In this document: piece by piece, positions 1-12,545 of the stretch
Layout of the letters: each line of letters begins with the position of its first letter
Position numbering within the stretch: position 1 is the first letter of the stretch
Source of the DNA: Pseudo-nitzschia pungens
Lineage: Eukaryota; Bacillariophyta; Bacillariophyceae; Bacillariales; Bacillariaceae
NCBI GenBank assembly: GCA_037355855.1
Contig: CM074766.1
Span: forward strand, 620,001 to 684,000
Length of the DNA stretch: 64,000 bases
Direction of reading: 5' to 3'
The notes under the pieces: model-generated
Databases searched by the model: none
Seen by the model: only the letters and a program-made list of their open reading frames with translations
What the model was told of the DNA's origin: nothing
Made by a program: the position numbers and the translations under genes

Positions 1-2938
1 TTGCCGAGCACAATGCCCTGCTCGACGGCCTCCCGAAAGACCTCGTCCATTTTTTCGGTGTATCCGGCCCGCGACAGGGTGGCGATGCAATCCGTGAGGG
101 TAATGATGTCCGGCGATGTGGTGTGCCCGGCGGAGGCAATCGAGGTGGTGGCGGTGGTCGTCGTCGTCGCGGACGATCGCGTGCCACAGATTTCGCCCCA
201 CAATTCGTACGCCTGAAAAACAGATAAACGACGGAGGGTGGAACGGAAAGCGGAACGGAACGAAATGGAATGACAATGGTCAGCCAGCCAGCCAGCCAAC
301 CAATCAACCAACAAATGATAGAACCAATCAATCAATCAATCAATCAACCAACCAACGGCCTGACAAACCAAACCAAACAAAACATTGCTTACCTTGTCGG
401 GATCCTCGGACACCCGCAGCGCCGAGAAGAGGGCGTTGTACGCAACGCGGTCGGCGGCCAAGCCGTCGTCTGTCATGTTCTGAAAAAGTTCCAGTGCCTT
501 GGAGGCTTGTCCGGCTCGACCACACGCACCTGGAACAATCAATAAATCAATCAAGCAACGTCACGTCACGTCACGTCACATCATGTCGCATCACAAAACA
601 AACACGGCAATGCGAAACGAAAAAAAAGGCGGCAGATGTCAGCAATCCGCAAAACGAGACACGAGCACTGTGAGATGCGAATGCGAATGCGATGCTCAAT
701 CTTTCCTTCTTTTTTGGATGTCGGATGGGCACTTACTGATGGCGGCGGTATAGGCGACCTTGTTGGGTCGACTCCTGGGGCCGCCCTTCTTCATGGTTTC
801 GATGAGTCGGCAGGCTTCTTCCCAACGTCCTTCCGCACCGCAGCAGTTGATCGCGGACGAATAGCAGAAGCCGTCCGGATCGATCCCGTCCTCGTCCATT
901 TGCCGGAGCAAGGCCAGCGCCTTGGGCCAGAGCTCTTGCGTCGTCGTCGCTTTCTCTTTGGAGTGATCGCCGGGTGATTCGGCACCGGCACCGGCTTTGG
1001 ACGACGGCAATTTTTTGGCGGAATTACTCTGGTTTTTCGAAGCCTTGGCGAGAGCGGTGATGGCTAGCAATGAATAATGTTCCACAGGCGATCGTGACAA
1101 ACACCAAAATGAGGAAGGGACCATCTCTGTGCAAGAGCAACCCTATCCATCCATCCATCCATCGACTACCATGTCCGAGCATTGCCAATCCCCGAAGATG
1201 CGTACTCCTTGCATACAACACAAATTCTGCTACGATAACAACTGCAACTGCAACTACAACAACACTCGCACTCACCGGCGTTGTAGGTAATGAGGTTGAC
1301 CTTCATTCCCTTTTCTCGCATGAGATTTAGCAACTGCAGGGCTCGTTCCCACTGGAGACCGTTTCCCAGTGCCGAAATGGTGACGCTGTAGGTGACCTGG
1401 CTCGGCTCTAAACCCTTTTCTTCCATTTCGTCAAAGAGTTCCAGCGTCTTCTTCCATTGCTTCCCCTTGCTGCAGGCTGCGGGAAACACGATTGATTCAG
1501 AATTGGCGAGCGGTGTGTTTGTTTGTTGATTCGCAAATACAAAATGCAAACACCAATCGAAACCGAAAAGGAATTAGACGATAGACATCCAAATCAGCGA
1601 ACAAATTGTAAAGACAAGACAGTCACGCACAGAGTACACACGCAAAGCAAGAGAAAGAGAACGAGAGTCACACAAACAGAGACGGTTCGGAAACTATGCA
1701 GTGCTACACACCATCCATAACGGCCGTATAGCAATAGCTATCGACCTCCAGGCCTTTCTTCCGGACTTCCCCGAGCAGATCGAGGGCTGTCTGCGTGTTT
1801 CCTCCCTTGGCACAGGCCCGGATGGCGTTGGTGTAGATGTAGATGTTAGGAGAAACGTTCTCGTCCTTCACGCACTCCTCCAGGACCTCGAGGGCCTCCC
1901 GAGACTTGCCGGCCGCCGCACAGGCCGAAATAACGGCGTTGTAGGAAATCTCGTCGGGCACAATGGTTTTGCGACCCTTCGTGGCGGAAGGAACCGAGTC
2001 GTCCTCGGGTTGCGTCTTCTGCAACCGCTGCAGGAGCCGCCGGCACTGGCCCGCCTGTTTGGAACGGGCCAGGCAGGTCAGGACCGTGTTGTACTGGACG
2101 ACCGTCAGCGGCAAGCCCGCGCGCTCGGCGAGGAGCTCGGAGTAGTCGAGGAGCTGGAGGGCCTCCCGCCACATGCGTTGCTTCGACAGGGATCCCAGCA
2201 CTAGCTGGATGGCGTTGCGGACCAGCTTGCGGTCCCGGTTGGTAATTCCCTTGCGATCATTGTTTCGGGGTGCGTTGTCGTTGCCGTTGCGCTTTTTCGC
2301 CGAAGACGAAGAAGAGGCTTCTCCGGCTTCCGCAGCGAGATCACCCTCCAGAGTCCGGAGCATCTTGGTCAGCCACACCAACGATGTGTCGTGGGCGTCC
2401 TTGCGTCCCCCGCCGTTCTTGCAGCAGCAGGCGATTACGCTGTGGTAGATCTCGTAATTGGGCGAAGGGATGTACCAGGGTCGGCGGTTGTAGCGATCGA
2501 CTCCTTTTGTTGCCACAGTTTCGTCTTCCTTCGAGCGTGCGCTGTCCTCGCTTGAGCGTTCCCCACCATCGCCGGTTTCCATGTACCGGGCCAGCGCAGT
2601 GGCATCCTGCCAGCACCTCGGTTCCCGTTCCATACACACAAGGAGCTCGTGGTAGACCCGGATCGGCAGAACCGTAGCGTGCTCGAGGTCGTGCCCGTCG
2701 TCATCGGTGGTGGTTTGGTCCCCTCGGATTGGGATTGCGCTCTGGGGAATCCTCGCTTCGCGCTGGAGGAGGGACCGCGCGGTTCTCCAATCCGTTCCCC
2801 TCCCGCCCGGATTCTTGGTTTTCATCACGGCCCGGACGGTCTGAACGAGCTCACTGACGGTCCGTGGTTTGGGAAACGACGAGGAGGAGACGGGGCGGCT
2901 TTTTCGTTGTCGCGGATGATTTTGGGTTTGTCGACGTT

Positions 2939-2970
<32 letters not shown>

Positions 2971-3341
2971 TTGCGTTGGTTCCGATTTCGATTTCGACTT
3001 CGATTGTTATTCTTCTTCACGGATTGTTGGCCTCGATTGTTGCCGCTGCCGTTGCCCGTGCCGCTGCTGCTCTTTGCGATTGCCCCCGGGGGATTGGAAT
3101 CGGACCCCGCAGTAGAAAGAGGCAGCGCCGTGGCCGATGATGGATGTGGACTCGTCCCGCAGCGGATGCGAGACGAAAGCGAAGCCGAAGCCGCACTTCT
3201 GCTGCTCCCACTCCAAGCTAGAGCCGAGCGACTTCCATATCCTGACAACTGCAGCAGCGGCAGAAGCAGAAGCAACGGCAACGGCAGCATCGATCTGGTA
3301 GCCTTGATCGAGCTTCGTCGGCAGATCGAAACAGAGGCCAT
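1..3341 (-). CDS. Pentatricopeptide-repeat (PPR) protein, five exons visible, C-terminus beyond window
   Basis: Exons on the minus strand are 3341-1712, 1476-1276, 1063-737, 529-393 and 212-1; every junction has GT and AG and the phases fit (for example YTAVMD|ACSKG, YNA|AITAL, YTAAIS|ACGRAG). The joined frame gives at least 835 residues and is still open at the window edge. From about residue 370 onward 35-residue PPR units repeat, with phrases such as VQYNTVLTCLARS, ISYNAVISACAAAG, YTNAIRACAKGG and VTYSVTISALGNG. PPR proteins bind organellar RNA and act in processing, editing or translation. The first 50 residues hold basic residues, a leucine-rich core and SALAW, which resembles a signal peptide with an aromatic residue after the cleavage site as in diatom plastid presequences; plastid targeting is inference. 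Residues about 45-190 are low complexity (Arg, Asn, Ser). Confidence 0.9.
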
Positions 3342-4128
3342 GCTCTGCGCTGCTCTGCTCTGCTCTGGTCTGCTCAGGTGCTTCCCCCTACTTTGAAACT
3401 TTACGGTACGATGTCGAGAGTCGGAACGAATCGGATCTCGAAATCGATGATCGAAATACCGTTGCCAGTACCAGTGCGGGAACCAACTGCTCTAAGAATC
3501 AACTCGATCCGATAGAAACTATGAACTACAGAGTAACCTTGAGACTCTCTTAGAAGTACAAGTAGTAAGATTACTTCGTACGGAACAACTAGGACGAGGT
3601 TAGCCGATTGGAACAAAACGAAAAGTACCAGACCAGGTATGAGGTAACCTTAAGGTTTCCCGATATATTACCCGTACGGATGGTTTGACATATCCGAGTA
3701 CGTACGCACTTGGGCCGAACGGTTGGGGTTACCGGTAAGGTTACGATGATGCTCACTTTCTCTGTTTTCTCTTTAGTGGTCCTTCCACCTGTCCGTAAAG
3801 TTGTCAGCTGTCCACATCAAATCCTGAATCTAATGTACCGAAGGGGCCTATCTGCTGTGGCTTCGTTGTTCCGAGAGGGGGTATACAAAACAAATCCCTC
3901 TGGACTGCTGATCAATATTTGAAAGATTGTCTTGTGAACAAAAATAAGTGTCGAAAAAAGTTCAAAATCGAGAAGCTCTGTTTGTAAAGCTCCGGCGATT
4001 GAAGATGGTGCAGTAAATAAGTCTGCTGTTGGTTGGTTGTTTATCGACCTATTGTGGTGATGAGCTTGGTAGTTTGGATGCTCATAACCTGCGAAATGTT
4101 GTGTTGCTCTTATTGACGATATTAACGC
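3342..4128. other. Intergenic, no gene seen
   Basis: Upstream of the PPR gene. AT-rich with short palindromic GTAC-rich pieces; no open frame with a recognisable protein. The first bases probably hold the PPR promoter. Confidence 0.5.
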
Positions 4129-4660
4129 ATGTATTACAATAAGAGTGAGGTCATTCACTACGTGTACACCATTTCCAATGAGAATGCGTCATCGCCGACA
4201 GTGTCTCTGTATGCCCCGATGTTGTCGTGCCTGATAGATGCAATCGAAGAAATAGAGGTGGCTACAGCTCACATCCCGGGGGCGTTCTTGCAAACGCCAA
4301 TGCCAGAGGGAGGGGACGCATACCGTACATACGACTAGACGGAACAATGGCAGAGTTGTTTGCTCGTCTGGATCTATCGAACTACAAGCGCTGTTTGGTC
4401 AATCGCCACGGTTAAAAAAGTAATGTACACCAAAACAAAGCGAGTCATCTACGGCACGCTACACGTAGCTATTCTGTTCTGGGAAAAGCTGGTCGCATGG
4501 TTGAAATCGCAAGGCTTCCAAGCGAACCCATACGGCGTGTGTACACTGAACAAGATGGTAAATGGAAAGCAACGTACCATCGTGTAGCATGTAGATGATT
4601 TAAAGATATCCCATCGAGACACAAAGGTGGTGGACGATTTCCTCAACCTCGGTGGAGGCC
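4129..4660 (+). mobile_element. Copia-type retrotransposon remnant, reverse transcriptase fragment
   Basis: Three overlapping plus frames give consecutive pieces of a Ty1/Copia reverse transcriptase: EVATAHIPGAFLQTPMPEG (about 4252-4310), then IRLDGTMAELFARLD in a second frame (about 4330-4375), then YGTLHVAILFWEKLVAWLK (about 4450-4510) and NKMVNGKQRTI in a third, and after an in-frame TAG at 4585, HVDDLKISHRDTKVVDDFL. The AxxPGAFLQ region and the HVDDLK motif (the YVDD-box position of Copia elements) are visible. At least two frameshifts and several stops show it is dead. I found no LTRs, integrase or gag nearby, so this is an isolated fragment. Confidence 0.8.
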
Positions 4661-4779
4661 AAGATGAACAAAAACACGCTGACCCTGGGGAGCGCAGCCG
4701 GTGTTCCGGCGCCGGAACTTGCGCCAAACGGGTTCGCGGGAACCTCGTCGATGTGTGTTTATTTACACCAAGGTCTTGG

Positions 4780-5450
4780 CTCTTCCGACATCCGCTTGCT
4801 CGTTGTTCGAAATCATTAACGCCCTTGCCCTGCACCGGGGCGAAGACGGCCAAACGATCGGCGAAGGGAGCCACCACAGCACCGGGAGCAACAAAAGCAA
4901 CGAGTATCATGCCGACACCTATCATTTTCGCCGTGGGCGCCGTTATGTCGCTCCTGCCGGCGCTGTTGGAAGGGACGGGAGAGCCCTCCACGGGAAGCCA
5001 ACAGGCCCGCGCCGACCTATCCAAGATGTTTGTCTGCTTCTTCTCCAAAAACGTGCATTGGCTGGTCCCGCGCGGGGAGGGGCATGGACTCCGGCAGATC
5101 GAAGGCTTCCAGGACCCGCGCCGGGTACTCGGACTCGAGAAGGGGTCGGTCGTCCGAGCTTCTTGATCTCTATTCCTGTCGCCCTCTTCCAGGAAGGAGG
5201 CATCTTTTTGTCGCTGCGGGCTTCCGCACTGGAACAGGTCGAGAGCAAGACGCAGCGGGTCCGAGCCATTTTCATCTCCGGTCTTTTCCACTACCCGAAC
5301 AACAAAGTGATGCACATGACCCTGCGAAGAGTCCATCCCGTCACGCTGGCGGCTTTTTCCTGGCATTGGGAGGAGTAGTAGTCGGCGTCAAGGATGGTCT
5401 ACTCTTTGCTGGTTTTTTCGGAAAGCCGCTCTTCCAGCGATTTGGATGAC
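4780..5450 (-). pseudogene. Decayed coding remnant, unknown membrane protein
   Basis: GC-rich block between AT-rich flanks. On the minus strand protein-like stretches change frame: LESEYPARVLEAFDLPESM (about 5070-5125) is followed in another frame by about 60 residues that contain a hydrophobic segment, MIGVGMILVAFVAPGAVVA (about 4880-4935). I do not recognise a family. Stops and frame changes argue for a relic or for an unrecognised spliced gene; a real coding sequence is not established. Confidence 0.25.
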
Positions 5451-6089
5451 TCATGGTGTGCGGTACTGCTATCCTTCTTTCGTTTGTGAAAGGAAACCAA
5501 CTCGTTCCCCGATAGGTCGAGCCCATGATTACCGAGAACGACCACATGGAATGTGCACGCATCAAGGTGATGCTGCAGAATGCGATCTCCTAGACGTTGT
5601 ACCACCGCTATCATCCATCAGTTCTTTCTCACTTGCTGGATCTCTGGACGTATCGCAATGAACGTCTCAATGGTCCTGGGGAACGCTTGAGGCTGAACAA
5701 CACAAATCTCTTGATGCTTCCATTTCATCTGAAATGGCCATTGGTCATCATTTCCCAACCTATGATTGCAACGCCCCAACAAGCAGTGTAGCGTCTTTAT
5801 GACCAGAATGAAAATGCGTCGGTCATCAGAGTCGATGACAAGGTTGCACAACGTGATGGAACGCTGAAACCAAGTGATTGCATCGTCGTCGAACTTTTGT
5901 CTCGTTTACGTTTGGCCGATATTACAGTAGAGGGTAGAGGCGATCAGATCAGGGCTTAAAATATCGTTCAGAGCCATTGGACTTTCGTAAACTCTCATTC
6001 CTTCATCGTATTCCGTGCGGTTTGCTTTGTCCTTTGTGTCAACTTTCGGCGATGGCGGTATACTAGTTTCAGCTATTCAAAACCTTGGC
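5451..6089. other. No gene seen
   Basis: Short open frames occur on both strands but none exceeds 80 residues or resembles a known family. Probably decayed repeat DNA. Confidence 0.4.
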
Positions 6090-6740
6090 ATTTCGAGACC
6101 TTTAACGATCCAGGTGACTCGATTGATGTCGATGACATCGAATCAACATTGAATGTTCGATCCATGCGACACAACCCTTGTGAGAAGCATTGTTCGGCTT
6201 TGCTGTGATAACCAAGATGATAGTTGGTGATTCCGATTTCTGTCAAAAGGAAAACCGCATCGATCGTTGACGTCGGCTCGGGCCTCAATTTCTTTTGAGG
6301 TCTTTGCTCCGTTGTCAGTGATGTCGATATTCTTGCACGCTGTTGGGTCATAGGTGAAGTTTACAAGTGAGTTCATCTTCTCGAAGTACAAGCACTCAGC
6401 GAATGTATAGTTGTTACCTGATGGCAGTACTTCTTGTCGTTTTGGAGGACGGTGCGGTCAACGATTTGCCCGAGGTGGTTCGGTTGTAGTTTAGGGTTTG
6501 CGGTTGCGTACTCGACGACGTTGATGATGATAGTGATGATGATGCCGCCGCCTCTTGCTGCCACTGACACGAGGCAAGAACGACGCATGCGTCGTACTCC
6601 GCGTCGGTATACCCCTCCAACAACCGAAGCACTATGCGAAAGAGACTCGCCGCAAAGACGGGTGGCAACCGTTTCGAATGCAGGGCCACCGCCCCCGACG
6701 GCGACGACGATGCGCTCCCCACCAGCACCTCGAGCAAGAC
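6090..6740 (-). pseudogene. Broken TPR-like gene remnant
   Basis: Read on the minus strand. A 107-residue frame (6737-6414) includes AASLFRIVLRLLEGYTDAEY and a Ser-rich tail. After it a frame reading NSLVNFTYDPTACKN (about 6350) must shift by one base near 6262 to continue into AVFLLTEIGITNYHLGYHSK followed by AEQCFSQGL, which has the spacing of one tetratricopeptide helix pair (small, Gly, Tyr, Leu-Gly, Ala, Phe). The frame is then lost. Proteins of this layout are common in diatoms as far as I remember, but only one TPR unit can be seen here. I treat it as a relic; an intron at the CAG|GTAACA near 6417 is possible. Confidence 0.35.
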
Positions 6741-6771
6741 GGGGACACGGTCGCTGCACCACGATTCCCAC

Positions 6772-9700
6772 CGGCAGGGGTGTAGTTACTAGGGATTCAT
6801 CCTCAAATGCTAATCCCGGGCATAGTCAAGGGCAAAGAAAATGACGACGACATTGTTCATCCCGCTTGACAATGTAAAGGAAAGACATTCCGCCGTACAA
6901 CATTCTTCGGATTCTTCGGATAACCGTCGCAAGCATGCACGGTTTACGACATACAAGCCTCGGACTCTAACAGAGTCGTCTGTCGTCGTGTCCACGTTGT
7001 GCCGGAACCTTCTCTTGAAGCATAAAGGAACGCTTTCGTTTTAGTTCTACCAATCACTAAGTACCACTGAATACAGTATACGAACAATGCTCACGTAAAG
7101 CACATCGAGATGAGAGCGCTGCGATTTCTTACATAGCACAGCACATCCATGGTTTTTTCTGTTTGAGCTTAGGGTATTATCGACGTTGATGCAGATCCTT
7201 AACTTGCTAGGAGGAATGGTGCTAGCTGTTGCTGTGCCAGGAAGAGCTTGCCGAGAATGCAAAGCAAAATATGGACCCGCTGGTTCAATACGCGAGTATC
7301 GCACCAATAGTTCAATGCATTGAAATCACAACAAAAGGCATGAGTATGACCCAAGCTAGTAGGATTTGCTCGAATCCTTAGCGCAGATATGCCGGTGCGA
7401 TACAACTTGGAATATTTTTGCTACAACTACTATTGTTACATCGCTCTACTTGAACAAGTGTACCCGAAAGCCTGTCCCAAACCAGACCAAACAACCATTA
7501 CAAAGAGCTAGGAAGCATCCACAGGACGAATCGAGACAACACGCCGAGACTCCAATGAAGCGAGGAGGAAGACCACCAGAGCCCGAACAATTCATGACCC
7601 AAACCTCGATCCGAACGCTCATCTTTGAGAATGATGGGTTTTGATATTCATCAACCGATACAATATGCAAAGAAAATGATGCGCAGTACCATGTCATCAA
7701 GAGCGGATACTTAAACGCACACGAACACGCACTACTGACCGTAACAGCAATCCATGTCCTCCGGTATCCAATCCAGAGCTGGCTCCCGGTTCACCTCCTT
7801 CACCCCGTAGTCTGGCCCTGCCATCCAACGACTCAGGTGGCGATGGAGGGGAGGGTTGAGCCGAAGCAGGAGCGGGGGCAAGTGCTGTAAGCACGCCCCT
7901 TCTATTGGAGGATGAAGTCTGCAGAGGGGCCGGAGGTGTCATCCGAACAAGAGCCCGATCGGGAACCTGATCGGGAACCTAGTAATGTCCCGCTACGACC
8001 ACACGTTCGTCCGAAATCGGAACTGGCAGTGATGGGCCGGACGGGAGACCCGACTTGTAGAGAGGGAGCGCCGGGTAGACCAGAAGCGTCTTTCTCCTGC
8101 TGTTGGCAAGCACCACGAATACAGAGACCAAATAGCAGGGACCTAACCCATGGTGAGCCCTTGGACTCCACATGCGGTTTACCGCCATTGTTCTTCGAAT
8201 TTTAATGAACGCGATAGAAAAGAACCGGATCCAATCAAGAGAAAGACGCTGACGTTCAAACGTTCCGGTCATGCTGCTTTGCTGTTGGTCGAAAGCTCCC
8301 GGAACGAGAGATGAAAGTCGTTCTGCATCTGGATCTTCCTACGGTACCGGTATCATTATAATTATCTAGTGGCGATTATATTTGAAAAGTATTCCTAACC
8401 AAAAATGCGGACCAGTATCGAATACGATGCCATGCATTGAGCCTGAAAAAGGGAGAGAGTTGAATACGAAAATGTAGTGGAACTCTGGCAGCAAGCTGAT
8501 AGTTCCTGACAAGTTGTTATATCTCCTGTCGAAAGTCGTTAAGATTGCTACATCATCCGTGCCGTCCGTCCGAAAAGTACATATCAACCATTCGAGTCCG
8601 GATTTTGCTTCGAATACTCGTATTGAATTCACTACGTGTAAACACAGCTGTGACTGTTTTTTCTTTCGGAATACCTTGCGGCAGCTCCAAATGTACCATA
8701 TACCGTACACTGATTTCGGCCACATCTACCTCCACACTTCCATTTTCTCGCTTCACACCTTCATTTAGAATTGCGTTCAAGTTCCCAGAAGGTGCTTGAA
8801 TCGCAGACAAGCAGCTTCAAATACTGATAAAGAAGACTGCAGATTCGCACTCCCAATTATCGCATAAGTTCGATTCTTCTGGTGAAGAAAGTCTGCTGCC
8901 GCGAGTGGCGACGCTAAGGTTGACTTCCTTTCGTATATCTCCAGTAGACATTGATTTTTTGTTGGGTCCAATTGTTCCGTACCGCATTCCAGTCTCTCAT
9001 CTGGCTCGTAAATGTGCATTTGCTCCCGCCTTGGTTTCGCTTCGGAGACTCTGGCACTCGTGGAAACAAAGACCTACGCACATACAAACATCCCCAACCT
9101 CCGTGCTCTTATCGAGTGCGTATACGAGTTCTCCGTACACTATTACTATTATCGTTGTATTCTTAAAATAATGCCAAGTGCAAGTCCAAGTATCCTTCAA
9201 AGTAAGATTACTCGTAATATTTTGGGCATACACGATGCCCGATTCTGGACTAAGGACACCCGGGTACTCCTCATGGAGCGAAAGTCTTCAACATCTCGAT
9301 CACTGCCATTAATAAAAATTGAGGGCACGCCTTACTTTTCATCTTTTTCATTCAGTACGTGTACTAAAAGTTGCCTACCGAATCAGATTGCTAGCAGGTG
9401 CTCCGGAGGTGGTGCCTACCAATGCCTTGAATATTCCCAATGATGCATGTCTTCAGAGCAAAGATTTTTCAAGAACAACAATCGCTGCCGATGGTGGTCT
9501 TTCCGATTACTGTCTATTGAAGTGAAGAACAGGACGGTAGAGACGAGCCCGTTGAACCAAACCTGTTGGGTTCGTCCCGTGTCTACTGCAATCCCGTTGC
9601 GCGAATTGGAGCACCGCGTCGAAGATTTCCCAACGAGAGAGCTTTCCATCTCCTTGAAGGACGGCAAACAATACGAGGTACTGATCAACCCCACTGCTCT

Positions 9701-11508
9701 TTCTCGCCCCGCGCTCACGTTGTGATGAGCTGCTCTAAATCGTTTTGGCGCGCAAGGAACCCCTTCCAACTTCGGCCTCTTCCCAATCGCGTTGGATTTC
9801 CCTCAGCTATATTCATTTGTTCTTAGTGGACATCGCATCGTGCACACGTACCACCGCAATGGTGGCTATCAGGGGGTTGTGCATCGGTTGCATGTGATAT
9901 CCGCGAGCGACCGCGACTATGATCACGGTGGAAACGACGTCGGTAGCTTCCGGGTTCACGTGGCTCTCCATATTTCTCTTTCGATTCCTTCCGGCAGGTA
10001 TTCATTCCCCAAACGACGCCACCAATCCGAGGGACGACCTTTGTGCTGTTCGTCTAATGATCCTCTTTTTCCATGTTTTATCACGTTCGTTCGTTCGTTG
10101 GTTCACCACGCGTTTCGTGGAAATTCGATTCGGCAGCAGCAAACCGGGTAAAACCGGAGGCGAAAACGGAATTTTCGGACATGGAATCCTTTGCGATGAT
10201 GCATTTGTTTCCGGACTCGGCCCTCGGGCGAGTTGAAATTGAGATACTTCCGGAAAACGAACGAAAACTCGCGAATGTCCTCGCTGGCTGTGTGTGGTGG
10301 AACTGGTCCCTGTGGCTCTTCGTGATGGTTTTGGACACGACCGAATTCTGTTTGAGTTGGATCATTCAAAAGAAGTTGGAACGCATCTTTCGACATCGAT
10401 AATTCCACTACGTGTACTAGCTTTCTCACTACAAATGCTTTCGGACGACTCTCCAGTAGAATGGCGCAGTCTACGGACAGCAGCGCCATCGATGAAGGCT
10501 CGATGGATGAGTGGATTGTGTATTGTTTTGTTGGCTGGAACGCCTGTTGGGCCACATTCGTCGGTAGGTGTTTATTGCTCGCACTCGCATTTCCAACGGA
10601 CGAACCTTGGCCAACACGATAGCCTTCAGTCTTGCAAGTAAAAATGCAATATCACAGTCGTTGATGGTCGCAAGCCGCCACGCGTTCCTTTCGTTGCGCT
10701 CCTTTTGCCGTGCTCCTTTTGCCGGACGCATTCGCGGTTTCGTTTCATCACTGTATGTATCGAAAGGCCGTTCCATCCGGATTTCTCATCGCTCGGGTTG
10801 GAGTCTCGGCGGTGCAGAACAAAGCCAGACAGAAGAATCCGACTTTCTCGGAGAAACGGCTTTTTGGCAACGGTAGCGACTTCCTTTCGCAGACAGATCG
10901 ACGGTCCGTCGCGATGTTCCACACGACATCGCACCCGACGGCAACGGGACCGTCCCGTTCCGGAACGGGCTCCTTTTGATACGAGCCCAACCAATTGGGC
11001 ATGCCCCGGTTCGAAACGTCCCCCGTTCCCTTTCGCATCCATCGAACCTTTGAGAACGGATCGGTCCGGCCCGTATCTATCGTGGATGATCCGGTTGCTC
11101 GACGTGACCATTTTGATGCGCGCTTCTTCCAACTCCGGATTCCTCTCGGCCGGCACGCTCATCGCGAATGGGTGCGTCGACGACATTCATGCGGACGGCC
11201 ACTCAAGGGGTGTGGTGCGGTTCGGTGTGGTTCGGTGTGGTGCGGTGCGCTGGAATTCCACAGCAGCAACAGGAACAACAGCACGAGAACAACAATTGCC
11301 AATCAGACGGACTCTGATGGATGCAATTGGTCCGTGGATGTTTGTCCCGGTCAAGAAGGCACGATCGTCCCGGAATGCAACGCGAGCCAATGCTGAGTTG
11401 AGTTTAGAGCTTAGACTTTTGATTTGGGAGTTGGGAGTTGGGCCTTGGGCCCACGCTTTCTCTAAACTCCTGTCATCTGTCATCTGTCATGTCGAGAGTC
11501 GAGACTAA
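6772..11508. other. 4.7-kb gene-poor region with unsupported open frames
   Basis: Open frames exist on both strands but compete with each other and match nothing I know. Ones worth recording: minus 8520-8366 contains NNLSGTI and later FSGSM, faintly like leucine-rich repeats; minus 10555-10103 encodes 150 residues with no family; plus 10180-10400 gives LFPDSALGRVEIEI followed by a hydrophobic stretch but then shifts frame; plus 10705-11508 is a long 267-codon frame with biased Arg-rich composition. No splice pattern joins them convincingly. I read the area as decayed sequence, possibly former transposon or gene copies. Confidence 0.4.
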
Positions 11509-12545
11509 AGGAATGAATGAATGAATCTTCTCACTTCGATCCTCGATCCTCGATCCTCGAGATCCACTTTTGCGCAAACCGCGAACATACGTACGTAACT
11601 AAGACTTAAGCTTACTTTGACAAAAGAAATTGGGACATTGGGGTTTGGGGTATTACCGTACCTGGTACGAGTACTGAGGTAGTACTCGTACTGTAGTAAT
11701 TACCATAGACTATGAAGTTCGACGAAGTACGAAGTAAGGTTTACTTCATATCAGGAATCATATCTTACATACCATCATAGGATATGAAGTACAAGAAACA
11801 CACAGCATACGTACGACGTACGTACGAATAACTACAAGTACGGCGGGCTCGACTCTACAGCGTACTCGTAACTCGTACATAGTTCAGTCTACTCGTACGT
11901 ACGAACCAGTACTGAGCAACAGGAAGATCATCTTTTTTTTTACCCGGTACCTACCGGTATGGTACCGTACAGTACGAAAAAGTACGTAAGGTTTACTGTA
12001 AAGAATGTGAAGTGAATCGAATCATCGAATCAATCATCTCTATCATCATCATCATCATCATGATCATTGTTTTGAGTTCGCTTCTGCACAGATTTTGATT
12101 CCGACGATTTGAAAATTGGTTGTTCCGCATCTACGGTACCGTACTGCATCGGAGTCGAGTTCGGATCCTGACCAAGTCTAAGTCTCGCTCCACGCCCCAC
12201 GTCCCGCGTCCTGCGTTCTCTCGCGGAACGGAATACGCTGCATCGCAAACAACAAGCAAGCGCCGTATCCTTTGCCGAGCAAAGCAGCTGCGGAAGCAAG
12301 AAGCCGAAGCAGCACTGTGCTTTCGAGGTTCCATCCCCGGTGGTTGCATCGCATCGTGTGTTGCCGCGCGAACAGAAGCACGAAACGAGCAGAAGTGCAA
12401 GCAAGCGACCAAGCAGGACAATCCACAAAGCTCATTCTAAACGAGCTGCAATACAATACCGTACGGTACGCACCGCGAAATCAAATCAAAGTTAATCAAA
12501 ACAAAACGAAAACAAAACAAATCTCAAATCAAAACAATTTTAACC
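11509..12545. other. AT-rich spacer rich in CGTACG/TACGTA palindromes; promoter side of the TMEM220-like gene
   Basis: From about 11580 to 12010 the sequence is packed with GTAC, TACGTACG and GGTACC palindromic words, a compositional habit shared with other spacers of this window. At 12044-12062 there is an ATC trinucleotide run. The last 100 bases before 12546 are A-rich (AAAACAAAAC type) and end in an ATTTTAACC context before the start codon. A 132-codon minus frame (12428-12030) begins with a hydrophobic stretch but ends in an Asp run encoded by the ATC repeat, so I do not call it a gene. Confidence 0.5.

Noticed and set aside
10103..10555. 150-codon minus frame
   Set aside because: The opposite strand has an equally protein-like frame over the same bases; neither can be supported.
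10705..11508. 267-codon plus frame
   Set aside because: Arg/Ser-biased composition, competing frames of similar length on the other strand and no recognisable domain.
12030..12428. 132-codon minus frame with a hydrophobic start
   Set aside because: It ends in an Asp run encoded by an ATC microsatellite, matches nothing known and overlaps the promoter side of the TMEM220-like gene.
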